DNA of 64,000 nt from CAJQPP01 sp963793465 (GTDB lineage: Bacteria > Planctomycetota > Planctomycetia > Pirellulales > Pirellulaceae). The position numbers were made by a program, and so were the translations under genes. Shown piece by piece: positions 8,612 to 17,147 of this stretch (its first letter is position 1; the number at the start of each line of letters is the position of its first letter). The stretch is taken from assembly GCA_963793465.1 (NCBI GenBank), contig CAWCAJ010000003.1, positions 62,001-126,000 of the forward strand. Reading direction: 5' to 3'. The notes below the pieces were generated by a model. The model had not been told where the DNA came from and did no database searches. It saw only the letters and a list, made by a program, of their open reading frames with translations.

Positions 8612-10810
8612 ATGAGTACCGCAAGCAAATGCCCCGTAATGAACGGAGCCCACCAACACACTGCTGCCGGGACCCTGTCCAATCGGGATTGGTGGCCGAA
8701 TCAGTTGAACCTGCAGATCCTGCACCAACATTCGTCGTTGTCCAACCCGATGGGCGAACAGTTCAACTACGCGGAAGCGTTCCAAAGCCTGGACCTGGAA
8801 GCCCTGAAACAGGATATCTTTTCCTTGATGACCACCTCGCAGGACTGGTGGCCGGCCGATTACGGGCACTACGGTCCCTTCTTTATCCGCATGGCTTGGC
8901 ATAGCGCAGGTACCTACCGGATTGCCGACGGACGGGGGGGCGCGGGTTCCGGCACACTCCGTTTTGCTCCCCTGAACAGCTGGCCCGACAACGTGAACCT
9001 GGATAAAGCCCGCCGGTTGCTGTGGCCCATCAAACAAAAGTATGGCCGAAAAATTTCCTGGGCCGACCTGATGGTCTTCACCGGAAACTGCGCCCTGGAA
9101 TCGATGGGACTGAAGACCGTCGGTTTCGGTGGAGGTCGCGCGGACGTCTGGGAACCCGAAGGGGACATCTATTGGGGACCGGAAAGTGAATGGCTGGGTG
9201 ACAAGCGATACAGCGGCGATCGCGATCTGGAAAACCCGCTGGGCGCCGTGCAAATGGGACTGATTTATGTCAACCCGGAAGGTCCCAACGGCAACGCGGA
9301 TCCGCTGGCGGCAGCCGGGGACATTCGGGAGACCTTTGGCCGCATGGCCATGAATGACGAAGAAACCGTGGCCTTGATCGCCGGCGGCCACACCTTTGGC
9401 AAGGCCCATGGCGCCGCCGATCCGAGCCAGTACGTGGGCCCCGAACCGGAAGGGGCCAGCCTGGAAGAGCAAGGCCTGGGTTGGAAGAACAGTTTTGGCA
9501 GCGGTCACGGCCGCGATACGATCTCAAGCGGTTTGGAGGGTGCCTGGACCACCGAACCGGCCAAGTGGGACAACAACTACTTTGACAACCTGTTCGGTTA
9601 CGATTGGGTGCAAACCAAGAGCCCCGGCGGCGCGACGCAGTGGATTCCTGCCGATCCAGCGGCGGCGGGAACCGTGCCGGATGCCCACGACCCGGCCAAG
9701 AAACATGCGCCCATCATGTTCACGACGGACCTGTCCCTGAAAATGGATCCGATTTACGGACCGATCTCCAAGCGTTTTCATGAGAATCCCGAGCAACTGG
9801 CCGAAGCCTTTGCCAAGGCCTGGTACAAGCTGACGCACCGCGACATGGGACCGGTCTCGCGTTTCCTGGGTCCCCTGGTTCCCGCCCGGCAGGAGATCTG
9901 GCAGGACCCCATCCCCGAAGTGGACCATGAATTGATCGGTGACCAGCAGATCCGGGAACTCAAAGCCAAGATTCTGGCCTCGGGGCTCTCCATCCCCCAA
10001 CTCGTCACCACGGCCTGGGCAGCGGCGTCGACCTTCCGTGACAGTGACAAGCGAGGGGGCGCCAATGGAGCACGCATCCGGTTGGCACCGCAAAAAGACT
10101 GGGAAGTCAACCAGCCAGCGCAACTGGCCGAGGTGCTGCAGAAACTGGAGCAGATCCAGCGGGATTTCAACGACGCTCAAGCGGGTGGTCACCGCGTCTC
10201 AATGGCCGATCTGATTGTGCTGGGCGGGTGTGCCGCTATCGAGCAAGCCGCCCAGGCCGCGGGGCACGAGGTACAAGTCCCCTTTGCTCCCGGAAGAATG
10301 GACGCACTGCAGGAACAGACCGACGTGGACTCCTTTGCCGTGTTGGAACCGACGGCCGATGGTTTTCGAAATTATGTAGACCGCGGGCAACTTCGACCGG
10401 CGGAAGAATTGTTGATCGATCGCGCCAACTTGTTGACGCTGACCGCGCCGGAAATGACCGTGCTGCTGGCGGGGATGCGTGTGTTGAATGCCAACGTGGG
10501 GCAGTCCCAATTGGGAGTGTTCACCGAGCGACCCGGTACGTTGACCAATGACTTTTTCGTCAACCTGCTGGACAATGGCATGCAATGGCAAAAATCCGCC
10601 AAGTGCGAGCATTTTTTCGAAGGTCGGGAATATGGCACGGATCAGGTCAAGTGGACCGGTACCGCCGTGGACCTCGTGTTTGGCTCCAACTCTCAGTTGC
10701 GGGCCATCGCCGAAGTCTATGCCTGTGAAGATTCGCAGGAAAAATTTGTACAGGACTTTGTGGCCGCCTGGAATAAGGTGATGAACCTGGACCGCTTCGA
10801 CCGGGCCTGA
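8612..10810 (+). CDS. katG: Catalase-peroxidase KatG, cytoplasmic form
   Basis: 732 aa, close to the usual KatG length. Start at ATG 8612, with GGAG 5 nt upstream; an upstream in-frame extension to 8444 overlaps the terminator and lacks family resemblance. The N-terminus (MSTASKCPVMNG) is the usual KatG leader without a signal peptide, so the enzyme should stay in the cytoplasm. Arg93, Trp96 and His97 form the distal pocket; GGHTFGKAHG gives the proximal His; Tyr of LIYVNPEGP and Met of RMAMND complete the covalent adduct. It is very similar over its whole length to the exported copy just upstream, which indicates tandem duplication followed by gain or loss of the export signal. Confidence 0.93.
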   Translation: MSTASKCPVMNGAHQHTAAGTLSNRDWWPNQLNLQILHQHSSLSNPMGEQFNYAEAFQSLDLEALKQDIFSLMTTSQDWWPADYGHYGPFFIRMAWHSAGTYRIADGRGGAGSGTLRFAPLNSWPDNVNLDKARRLLWPIKQKYGRKISWADLMVFTGNCALESMGLKTVGFGGGRADVWEPEGDIYWGPESEWLGDKRYSGDRDLENPLGAVQMGLIYVNPEGPNGNADPLAAAGDIRETFGRMAMNDEETVALIAGGHTFGKAHGAADPSQYVGPEPEGASLEEQGLGWKNSFGSGHGRDTISSGLEGAWTTEPAKWDNNYFDNLFGYDWVQTKSPGGATQWIPADPAAAGTVPDAHDPAKKHAPIMFTTDLSLKMDPIYGPISKRFHENPEQLAEAFAKAWYKLTHRDMGPVSRFLGPLVPARQEIWQDPIPEVDHELIGDQQIRELKAKILASGLSIPQLVTTAWAAASTFRDSDKRGGANGARIRLAPQKDWEVNQPAQLAEVLQKLEQIQRDFNDAQAGGHRVSMADLIVLGGCAAIEQAAQAAGHEVQVPFAPGRMDALQEQTDVDSFAVLEPTADGFRNYVDRGQLRPAEELLIDRANLLTLTAPEMTVLLAGMRVLNANVGQSQLGVFTERPGTLTNDFFVNLLDNGMQWQKSAKCEHFFEGREYGTDQVKWTGTAVDLVFGSNSQLRAIAEVYACEDSQEKFVQDFVAAWNKVMNLDRFDRA

Positions 10811-10921
10811 GATTACGCCATTGCGAACTGGAACAACGCGACCTGGGACTGAAGTCCCGTACCAATCCATGACGTGCCTCCGGCCCATTGCCATTTGGGG
10901 CTGAGCTTGCGCCAGTTGCGA

Positions 10922-10941
10922 CCTGGGACGAAAGTCCCAGG
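10922..10941. repeat. Small palindrome (8-bp stem, GAAA loop)
   Basis: CCTGGGAC and GTCCCAGG are perfect complements around GAAA. Related palindromes occur at 10845-10858 and 11139-11158 with different stem sequence, so this is a family rather than chance. Confidence 0.7.
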
Positions 10942-11138
10942 CTAATCCGTAGCTTGCCTGTGGGACACTGCCATTTGGTCTTTTGATCTTGAAAACAACG
11001 CCAGCAAGCACCGGGTCTCGCACGGCACCCTGTACAACCGATCCGCGCCGCGGAACGGCAGTCCGCCTCGATAACTCAGACAATCGGTTCTCGTACGGCA
11101 CCTCATTCTTCCTGTCGCAAAGCGACAACTCCCTTTAG

Positions 11139-11158
11139 CCTCGGACTTCAGTCCGAGG
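11139..11158. repeat. Small palindrome (8-bp stem, TTCA loop)
   Basis: CCTCGGAC/GTCCGAGG around TTCA. It lies 66 bp beyond the truC stop and could end truC transcription. Confidence 0.65.
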
Positions 11159-11224
11159 TGAATGGACATTCCCCACACACCATCCCGAGTCCCGGAGAGA
11201 CGACCTCCAACGAAATCGTTGGAA

Positions 11225-12034
11225 TCAGGGCGGGGCTCCGCAACGCCCCGGGAAAATTGCCTCCGGCACGTTTGCCTGGGTCGTCGCGTCTCGCCGGTGC
11301 TGTAGAGCGGTGTGCTCGTGTTCCAACCGCGATAACGCCTGCTGGAACTCGCTGCCCACGCACGCTCGAATGGTTAACGTGGCCCCGGTTATCGGATGCT
11401 CAATGGTCAATTGTCGAGCGACCAACAGCAATCTGCGGATTCCAAACACCTCGCGAAACAGCCGGTTGTGCCGGCGGTCGCCATGACTGGTATCACCAAT
11501 CACGGGGTGGGCCATATGATTGAAGTGACGGCGTATTTGATGGCGGCGGCCCGACAGCGGTCGAATGCGGACATGCGAGTAACGACTGTGGGGATACTTG
11601 CCGGTCGAATGGGGTACCAACCAGGATCGCACCGTTTCGAACTCCGTGAGGGCTGACTGGGCCGGTTTTTCTGGATTGGCCAAACCATCGGTGGTTCGAT
11701 CCAGTCGCTCGATCAAAGGTTCGTCCCAACGCCCGGATGGGGGTGCATACCCGCGGACGATCGCTTCGTAGTGCTTGCCCGCCGTACGGCAGGCGAATTG
11801 TTCACACATTTTCCGAGCCACCTTGGGGCTGAACGCGAACAGCAGAACACCGGAAGTGGGGCGATCCAGACGATGGACCAGATACACGGGTTGACCAAGT
11901 TGATGCCGCAATCTCTGCACGGCAAAATCTCGGGCCGAGGAATCCAAACGGCTGCGATGCACCAGCAGCCCGGCCGGTTTGTTGACCGCCACCAGCGTAT
12001 CGTCCTGAAACAGAATCGGCAAATCGTCGGACAA
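11225..12034 (-). CDS. truC: tRNA pseudouridine synthase TruC-like (RluA family)
   Basis: 269 aa. The start VAVNKPAGLLVHRS, the catalytic motif HRLDRPTSGVLLFA (Asp is the nucleophile) and RPLSGRRHQIRRHF are typical of the RluA family; the short length without an S4 domain and the overall pattern fit TruC, which makes pseudouridine 65 in tRNA. The chosen start at 12034 is a TTG codon; no ATG fits at the expected place, and the first residues (ILFQDDTLVAVNKP) align with where TruC usually begins. The C-terminal about 40 residues after the family core are unconserved. It is divergent from blaI across a 379-bp region. Confidence 0.85.
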   Translation of the reverse strand: MSDDLPILFQDDTLVAVNKPAGLLVHRSRLDSSARDFAVQRLRHQLGQPVYLVHRLDRPTSGVLLFAFSPKVARKMCEQFACRTAGKHYEAIVRGYAPPSGRWDEPLIERLDRTTDGLANPEKPAQSALTEFETVRSWLVPHSTGKYPHSRYSHVRIRPLSGRRHQIRRHFNHMAHPVIGDTSHGDRRHNRLFREVFGIRRLLLVARQLTIEHPITGATLTIRACVGSEFQQALSRLEHEHTALQHRRDATTQANVPEAIFPGRCGAPP

Positions 12035-12165
12035 GGGGAATTTTCTTTGGCGAAGGGGGATTGCCGGATCATTGCCGCATCAGTGGCGGGTGGGCCAGCC
12101 CGTTTGATGTTAGCGGGAAGACCGCGGGAAACCAGTGCCATGTCAGGCCCGAAAATGGGTGCCGT

Positions 12166-12261
12166 CGGCCAGGCTTGAATTGACGGCGGCGGCCAGGCTT
12201 GAATTGACGGCGCCGGCCAGGCTTGAAATGGGGCCGCCGGCCAGGCTTGAAATATGGCCGC
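12166..12261. repeat. 24-bp tandem repeat, four copies
   Basis: Units start at 12166, 12190, 12214 and 12238 with CGGCCAGGCTTGAA; the first two are almost identical and the last two have diverged in the second half. It lies upstream of the blaI promoter. Confidence 0.9.
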
Positions 12262-12341
12262 CGGCAATTGCGACCCGTTGCAAGGCAGGTCGCCCGGGTG
12301 CATGCGGGTTTCACGGGGATATCCGGCCGTATCTCTGCGGC

Positions 12342-12387
12342 TTGACTTTCCACTACCGCACCAGTAGACTCTCTATCGCAATAGAGA
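12342..12387 (+). promoter_or_regulatory. blaI promoter and operator-like dyads
   Basis: TTGACT (12342-12347) and TAGACT (12365-12370) are 17 bp apart, a good -35/-10 pair. A perfect inverted repeat TCTCTAT-CGCA-ATAGAGA (12370-12387) starts at the end of the -10 box, and CTAC-N7-GTAG overlaps the spacer and -10. BlaI-type repressors bind such dyads and often repress their own operon, so autoregulation is likely; which dyad is used cannot be told by eye. Confidence 0.65.
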
Positions 12388-12413
12388 CATCTCTTCTGAA
12401 AAATGGAGTGGTC

Positions 12414-12818
12414 GTGAGTCGACAACGCGCTGAGTTGACCAAGTTGGAGTGGGTGTTGATGGACGCCTTGTGGGAGTCCAAGCAGGCCACCGCCAGCGAT
12501 CTGCAAAAATCGCTGGCGAATTCCCAGGGCTGGGCCTACAGTACCGTCAAAACAATGTTGGACCGTCTTGTGACGATGGGCTACGTCAAAACCCGGCGTG
12601 TCGGTCATGTCTACGAGTACTCGGCCAAAATCAAACGCCCCACAGCCGTGAGCCGAGTGATCGATGAGATGACCGATCGATTGTTCGCCGGCTCCGTCGC
12701 ACCCTTCGTGCAACACCTGGTGGAACGAGGCGACTTTGAGTCTCAAGACCTGGCAAAACTGAAGGCCATTCTGGACCAATACACCGAACAGGATCCGGAA
12801 GAGGGTGTCACACCATGA
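12414..12818 (+). CDS. blaI: BlaI/MecI-family transcriptional repressor
   Basis: 134 aa from GTG 12414, chosen because GGAG lies 5 nt upstream and the winged helix starts at once (LTKLEWVLMDALWE). ASDLQKSLANSQGWAYSTVKTMLDRLVTMGYV is the DNA-recognition region and the C-terminal helices form the dimer. In known BlaI proteins a peptide bond near the dimer interface is cut by the partner M56 protease, releasing the promoter. The partner gene follows with ATG overlapping the stop (ATGA), so the two are translationally coupled. No beta-lactamase gene is near, so the signal is probably unrelated to antibiotics. Confidence 0.9.
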   Translation: MSRQRAELTKLEWVLMDALWESKQATASDLQKSLANSQGWAYSTVKTMLDRLVTMGYVKTRRVGHVYEYSAKIKRPTAVSRVIDEMTDRLFAGSVAPFVQHLVERGDFESQDLAKLKAILDQYTEQDPEEGVTP

Positions 12819-14335
12819 ATACTCACCCCAGGAATCCGACGCCGCACGTGGAATCCATGGTGGACCTGTGCTGGAATTGGATGCTGGCCATGTCCTGGCA
12901 AGTTGCCGCGTTGGTTGTCATTTTGACCGGGTTGACCTGGCTCTTGAGAAACCGCACATCGGCCCGTTTTCGGTATGCGTTGTGGTTGCTGGTCCCGGTC
13001 CGTCTGGTCTTGCCACCCACTTTGGCTCTGGCCACTGGTTGGGGTTGGTGGTGTTTGCCCGCTCAAACGACACTGCCGGAACTGGCGACATCGCCGACCG
13101 ACCCACTCCCGGCATCGGCCACGTTGGCCTCACCGGAATGGCCTTTGCCCATGCGGCAGTCCCCCGCGGCAACGCCCCCCGAGCCTACTCCATTCGCGGA
13201 CCCCGGCGGTGCCGGAACATTGGCGATGCGACGGGGTCCAGAATCCCGGCCACGGATGGGGACTCCGCAGTCTCAAGATTTCCAAGCGACCGATGACATG
13301 TTTGATTCGCCGACCGCCGTTTCGGACACCTTGCTGGCGAACATGGCAGCCGGTTCGGTGAAGGCACTCGATAACCACGGGTCTGCCGGGAAATGGAAAC
13401 TCCTGCTGTCAGGAATCTGGTTGGCTGGCATTTTGGTTTGCCTGGGCCGCATCTGGTGGGGATTTTTTTTGGTGCATCGATTGGTCCGTGACAGCAAGCC
13501 GACGACGGATGCTGTGCAATCAATCGCGGAACAATGTCGATCCCGGGTCGGGCTGCCACGAGCCATTGCGGTGCTAACGTCCCCTGTCATCAGTACGCCC
13601 ATGTTGGTGGGAGTGACTCGACCTGTGGTCCTGTTGCCGGAACGGATTGGTCAGCACTTGGCACCCGGTGAACTCGGTACGGTACTGGTCCACGAGTTCC
13701 AGCACGTACTGCGACGAGACCTGGTCATCAACTTCCTCACCAGCCTGTTGGTGGCGGTTTACTGGTTTCACCCCGCGGTTTGGTGGGCTCAATGGCAATT
13801 GCGGCGTCTTCGAGAACTGGCCTGCGATGAGGGAACCGTTGCTGCGTTGGTGGGTGCCCGAAAAGACTACGCCATGGGACTTGTCAAAGTTGCGGAAATG
13901 GTTGGCGGCCCACGACCAACCGCGGCCATCAGTTTTTTGGAAAGGAAATCGGAGATGAATACACGCGTCATGAAAATCCTGGATACCCGCTTGCGAACAG
14001 GTCGTCAGTTGTCCGCTTCCGCCTTGACACTGGTATTGGGATTGGGCTTAATCCTGTTGCCGGGAGCCGGACGGCCACTGGATTCGGCTGCGGCGGGTGC
14101 CCTGACGGAGACCGATTCGGCCGTTTCCGATGGGGCAGCAGATACTCGATCGTTTGCCAACACACCGACCAATACCCCGACCCGCACTCCGTCTTTGCGC
14201 TCCGCCGCCGACAACGTGGCCAACAGCCAGCCACTCAACACGGCCCACGACGCAGCGGAGTCCGACTCCCCAGGAAACGACGGACGGCGAACCTCCGGTC
14301 GCAGGCCAGGAACTGAAGGTGAAAGTCGTGGATGA
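12815..14335 (+). CDS. BlaR1-like M56 membrane metallopeptidase (frame probably continues into next gene)
   Basis: 506 aa as an open frame. Membrane segments are visible near residues 30-48, 55-75, 195-220, 305-325 and a last one near 395-415. The zinc motif HEFQH (in VLVHEFQHVLRRDL) and the downstream ELACDE pattern identify the M56 family, which senses a signal outside and cleaves a BlaI-type repressor inside. No penicillin-binding sensor domain is present. After the last membrane segment the protein turns into a Ser/Thr/Pro linker and stops at 14335. Removing one C from the CCCC run at 14268-14271 joins it smoothly to the next frame (…ESDSQETTDGEPPV…), giving one protein of roughly 1440 aa with Ig-like and thioredoxin domains outside the membrane. 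Confidence 0.85.
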   Translation: MNTHPRNPTPHVESMVDLCWNWMLAMSWQVAALVVILTGLTWLLRNRTSARFRYALWLLVPVRLVLPPTLALATGWGWWCLPAQTTLPELATSPTDPLPASATLASPEWPLPMRQSPAATPPEPTPFADPGGAGTLAMRRGPESRPRMGTPQSQDFQATDDMFDSPTAVSDTLLANMAAGSVKALDNHGSAGKWKLLLSGIWLAGILVCLGRIWWGFFLVHRLVRDSKPTTDAVQSIAEQCRSRVGLPRAIAVLTSPVISTPMLVGVTRPVVLLPERIGQHLAPGELGTVLVHEFQHVLRRDLVINFLTSLLVAVYWFHPAVWWAQWQLRRLRELACDEGTVAALVGARKDYAMGLVKVAEMVGGPRPTAAISFLERKSEMNTRVMKILDTRLRTGRQLSASALTLVLGLGLILLPGAGRPLDSAAAGALTETDSAVSDGAADTRSFANTPTNTPTRTPSLRSAADNVANSQPLNTAHDAAESDSPGNDGRRTSGRRPGTEGESRG

Positions 14336-17147
14336 AGCGGGGCGCCCGCTGCCAGGCGTGAATTTTTTCCGCAACGCCGTGATCAACCCGGAAGCTCCTC
14401 AGGTCTTCAACGAGAATTTCCTCTCCGATGCGGAAGGCATCGCCCGCCTTTCCATGCCCGACGCGTTGATGTCCTCCCGCATCTGGGCCTCCAAACCCAA
14501 TTACGTGACCCTGTTTTTTAGTTGGGAACGGGGAGAAACGGACGACATGCCGGACGAGTACTCCATCATTCTGCAGCACGGCACTCAATTAGGGGGCCTG
14601 GTCGTGGATGCCGATGGCAACCCGGTCGAGGGAGCGAAACTGGATGTCAGCCTGTTCGGCGGAGGCATCAAAGTCGATCCTCAAGACCGCGTCAGCCTGA
14701 ACAACTGGTTGGCCGAGGAAGAGGACATGGCCGTAACCGATGCCGAGGGACGATGGTCCATTTCCAACGCGCCCCTCGGCGACGATCTGGAACTTCGTTT
14801 TCAGATCATGCACCCCGACTTTATCAATGACAAACAACGACAGACGATGGGACATTACCAGGTCACGCTGGAACAACTGCGGGAACAAACGGCCCGCTTT
14901 CAACTGCAAAGAGGTACGGAAATCACCGGGCAGGTAGTGGATGACCGAGGGGAGCCGGTTTCCCAGGCACTGGTGGTGTGGGGAGATCGACCCTATTGGG
15001 AGGTAGGCAGCCAGGAAGTCCTGACGGACGAACGCGGTCAATATCGAATACCGCCCCAGCCCGCTGGCGACCTCCGCATAACCGTGGTGGCCAAAGACTG
15101 GATGCCTGTGGACCGCGTGATTGAAGTCTCGAATACGAACTCGGCCGCCGTGGATTTCGCGTTGGCCAAGGGCAAAAAATTGCAGCTACGATTTGTGGAT
15201 AGCGCAGGCAATCCAGTGCCCCGAGTATTCTTCAGTGTGCAAGAATGGCACGGTGTCGAGGCACTTTATAACCACCGCCACCCCAATGTTAAAGCTTCCG
15301 GGATTCCGGGCGTCAGCGACCAAGATGGCAACTACACCTGGGACTGGGCCCCCGATGACTTGATCAAAGTGAGTGTCGGGACTCGCGAATCAAGCAGAAT
15401 GCTGGAGGTCGTGGCCAATGACCGGGTGCAGACGATTGTCATGCACAAACCGTTTGCCCTGTCAGGCACCGTGGTGGATGCAGTGACCGGCGAATCGATC
15501 GACAAATACTCGATCGTCCCTGTCACCTATCGATCGGCCAGTGCCGCCTCGCGGGGGATTGCCCAACAAAGCCAGGAAAAGCAATTTGAAACAGCATCGT
15601 TTGAGTTTGCCGATGCCTTCCGCCACGACGATGGTCGTCTGGTCGCGTTTCGTTTCCAAGCCCTGGGATACCGGGACTTTACGACTCAGCCGTTTGCCTC
15701 GGATACCCCGGCACAGTCGGTGACGATCCGCCTGCAACCGGCGCCGACTCGCAACGTTCGCGTGTTACACGGAAACGGAGAACCCGCCGAGGACGCCCTG
15801 GTGTGGGTTGCCAAGCCCGACCAGGGGACCATGATCAACCAGTTTGGCGACTACTTCGGAGGTCATGGCCGCGGCTCTACCGTCGACGCTCAGGGTCGTT
15901 TGCAGTACGGAGCACCGGCAACACCCCACGCGATCGTGGCTGTCCACCGCGAAGGCTATGCCGAACAGTACCTGCAGGTTGACGAGCAGCCTTCGGATCT
16001 GGTCCTGAAACCATGGGCCCGACTGCAAGGACGGTTAATGCAATCGGGGCAACCCGTTCCGGGAGCCTCGATCATTGCCGGGCCTATTCGCCAACTGGGT
16101 GGCGACCACCCCCATGTGCAGGACATCTTCAGCACCACCACCGATGCCGAGGGCCGGTTCACGTTTGACAAACTGCCCCCCGTTCCAGTGGTAGTGCGAA
16201 GTTTATTGAGCCCCTGGCAGGATTACCCGATCACCTCCAGTCGCGAGCTACCGATTGACTTGCAACCTGGACAAACCCATCACGCAAATCTGGGTGGCGA
16301 AGGATTGGACGTGGTCGGCCAAGTGCGATTGCTGGGGGACAACGCGGATCAAATCCAGCTTCGTTATGGACTCAATACACTGGTACGCTTGGATGGCGGC
16401 ATTGCCACACCCCAGCACGCCTGGGACCAGGTGCAGTACCAATCCGGCGAGCAGAAGTTATGGCAGGATCGCCTGTCGGCCGGACTGGACGAACATCTGA
16501 CCCGAGAGAGTTACTTTGTCAAATTGCGGGACGATGGTTCGTTTCTGATTAGTGGTGTCCCGGCCGGCAAGTACCGATTCTTGATCAAGCTGTACGAACC
16601 GCCGACTGGTTGTCTGGTGGAACCCGTAGGTTACGGCTTCCTGGAATTTTCCACCGACGATTACACGGCTGTCGATCATCAACTGGACCTGGGGACGTTG
16701 GAAGTCCCGTTGAAGCCGATTCCCAAAGTCGGTGAAACGTTACCGGATTTTCGATACCAGGATGCCGAGGGCCAGCCGCACCAGCTTTCCGAGTGGCGGG
16801 GCCAACACGTGATGATTGACTTTTGGGCCAGTTGGTGTGAGCCCTGCATTCGAGTTTTCCCGGAATTGGCCGAAATCCACCAGTCGCTGGAAGGTGACCC
16901 GCGGGCCACGTTGATCGGTATCAGCGTGGATAAAGACCTGGCCGACGCCAGGACCGTCGCCCTGCGTCACGAGATATCATGGCCCGTGGGTTATGCCGGC
17001 GACATTTCCGGTGCAGGCAACACAGCCCGGACTTTGGGAATCAGTACCGTGCCAACGTACCTGGTACTGGACCCCATGGGGAAGATCCTCTATCGAGGCT
17101 TCAACCATGAGGCAGCCGCTCAGGTGTTGCGGGATGCCTTGCAGTAA
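14271..17147 (+). CDS. Carboxypeptidase-regulatory-like/TlpA thioredoxin protein, probably C-terminal half of the M56 gene
   Basis: About 959 aa in frame from 14271. If it is a separate gene, GTG 14319 or 14328 or ATG 14130 could serve, but none has a ribosome site or signal peptide, which an extracytoplasmic thioredoxin needs. Several beta-sandwich repeats of the carboxypeptidase regulatory type are visible (VKVVDEAGRPLPGVNF, GLVVDADGNPVEGAKL, GQVVDDRGEPVSQALV, GTVVDAVTGESI, GRLMQSGQPVPGASI). The last about 140 residues are a TlpA/ResA-like thioredoxin fold (GETLPDFRYQDAEG, WASWCEPC active site, TVPTYLVLDPMGKI). This would hang outside the cell from the M56 membrane part and could act as the sensor. 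The frame break is best explained by one extra C at 14268-14271. Confidence 0.8.
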   Translation, partial: QETTDGEPPVAGQELKVKVVDEAGRPLPGVNFFRNAVINPEAPQVFNENFLSDAEGIARLSMPDALMSSRIWASKPNYVTLFFSWERGETDDMPDEYSIILQHGTQLGGLVVDADGNPVEGAKLDVSLFGGGIKVDPQDRVSLNNWLAEEEDMAVTDAEGRWSISNAPLGDDLELRFQIMHPDFINDKQRQTMGHYQVTLEQLREQTARFQLQRGTEITGQVVDDRGEPVSQALVVWGDRPYWEVGSQEVLTDERGQYRIPPQPAGDLRITVVAKDWMPVDRVIEVSNTNSAAVDFALAKGKKLQLRFVDSAGNPVPRVFFSVQEWHGVEALYNHRHPNVKASGIPGVSDQDGNYTWDWAPDDLIKVSVGTRESSRMLEVVANDRVQTIVMHKPFALSGTVVDAVTGESIDKYSIVPVTYRSASAASRGIAQQSQEKQFETASFEFADAFRHDDGRLVAFRFQALGYRDFTTQPFASDTPAQSVTIRLQPAPTRNVRVLHGNGEPAEDALVWVAKPDQGTMINQFGDYFGGHGRGSTVDAQGRLQYGAPATPHAIVAVHREGYAEQYLQVDEQPSDLVLKPWARLQGRLMQSGQPVPGASIIAGPIRQLGGDHPHVQDIFSTTTDAEGRFTFDKLPPVPVVVRSLLSPWQDYPITSSRELPIDLQPGQTHHANLGGEGLDVVGQVRLLGDNADQIQLRYGLNTLVRLDGGIATPQHAWDQVQYQSGEQKLWQDRLSAGLDEHLTRESYFVKLRDDGSFLISGVPAGKYRFLIKLYEPPTGCLVEPVGYGFLEFSTDDYTAVDHQLDLGTLEVPLKPIPKVGETLPDFRYQDAEGQPHQLSEWRGQHVMIDFWASWCEPCIRVFPELAEIHQSLEGDPRATLIGISVDKDLADARTVALRHEISWPVGYAGDISGAGNTARTLGISTVPTYLVLDPMGKILYRGFNHEAAAQVLRDALQ

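Larger units (their letters stand above)
10811..11224. other. Intergenic region with small palindromic repeats
   Basis: No gene. It holds two related direct units (about 10838-10893 and 10918-10977) sharing CGACCTGGGAC...AAGTCCC and TGCCATTTGG, and three small hairpins: GGGAC-TGAA-GTCCC (10845-10858), CCTGGGAC-GAAA-GTCCCAGG (10922-10941) and CCTCGGAC-TTCA-GTCCGAGG (11139-11158). Stem bases change together while the 4-nt loop stays A-rich, as in REP-like elements. One or more may act as terminators for katG and truC, which converge here. Confidence 0.7.
12035..12413. other. Divergent region truC/blaI with tandem repeat and promoter
   Basis: No convincing gene. It contains a 24-bp tandem repeat (12166-12261) and the blaI promoter/operator (12342-12387). 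Open frames that cross it on the minus strand exist only because the repeat unit length is a multiple of three. Confidence 0.7.

Noticed and set aside
8579..9508. Minus-strand open frame of 309 codons inside katG; similar ones at 5967-6950 and 10199-11128
   Set aside because: These are antisense shadows of GC-rich katG genes; the two katG copies give matching shadows because they are paralogues.
12069..12779. Minus-strand frame of 236 codons with Lys-Pro-Gly-Arg-Arg repeats
   Set aside because: The repeated peptide is the translation of the 24-bp DNA repeat, and the rest is antisense to blaI.
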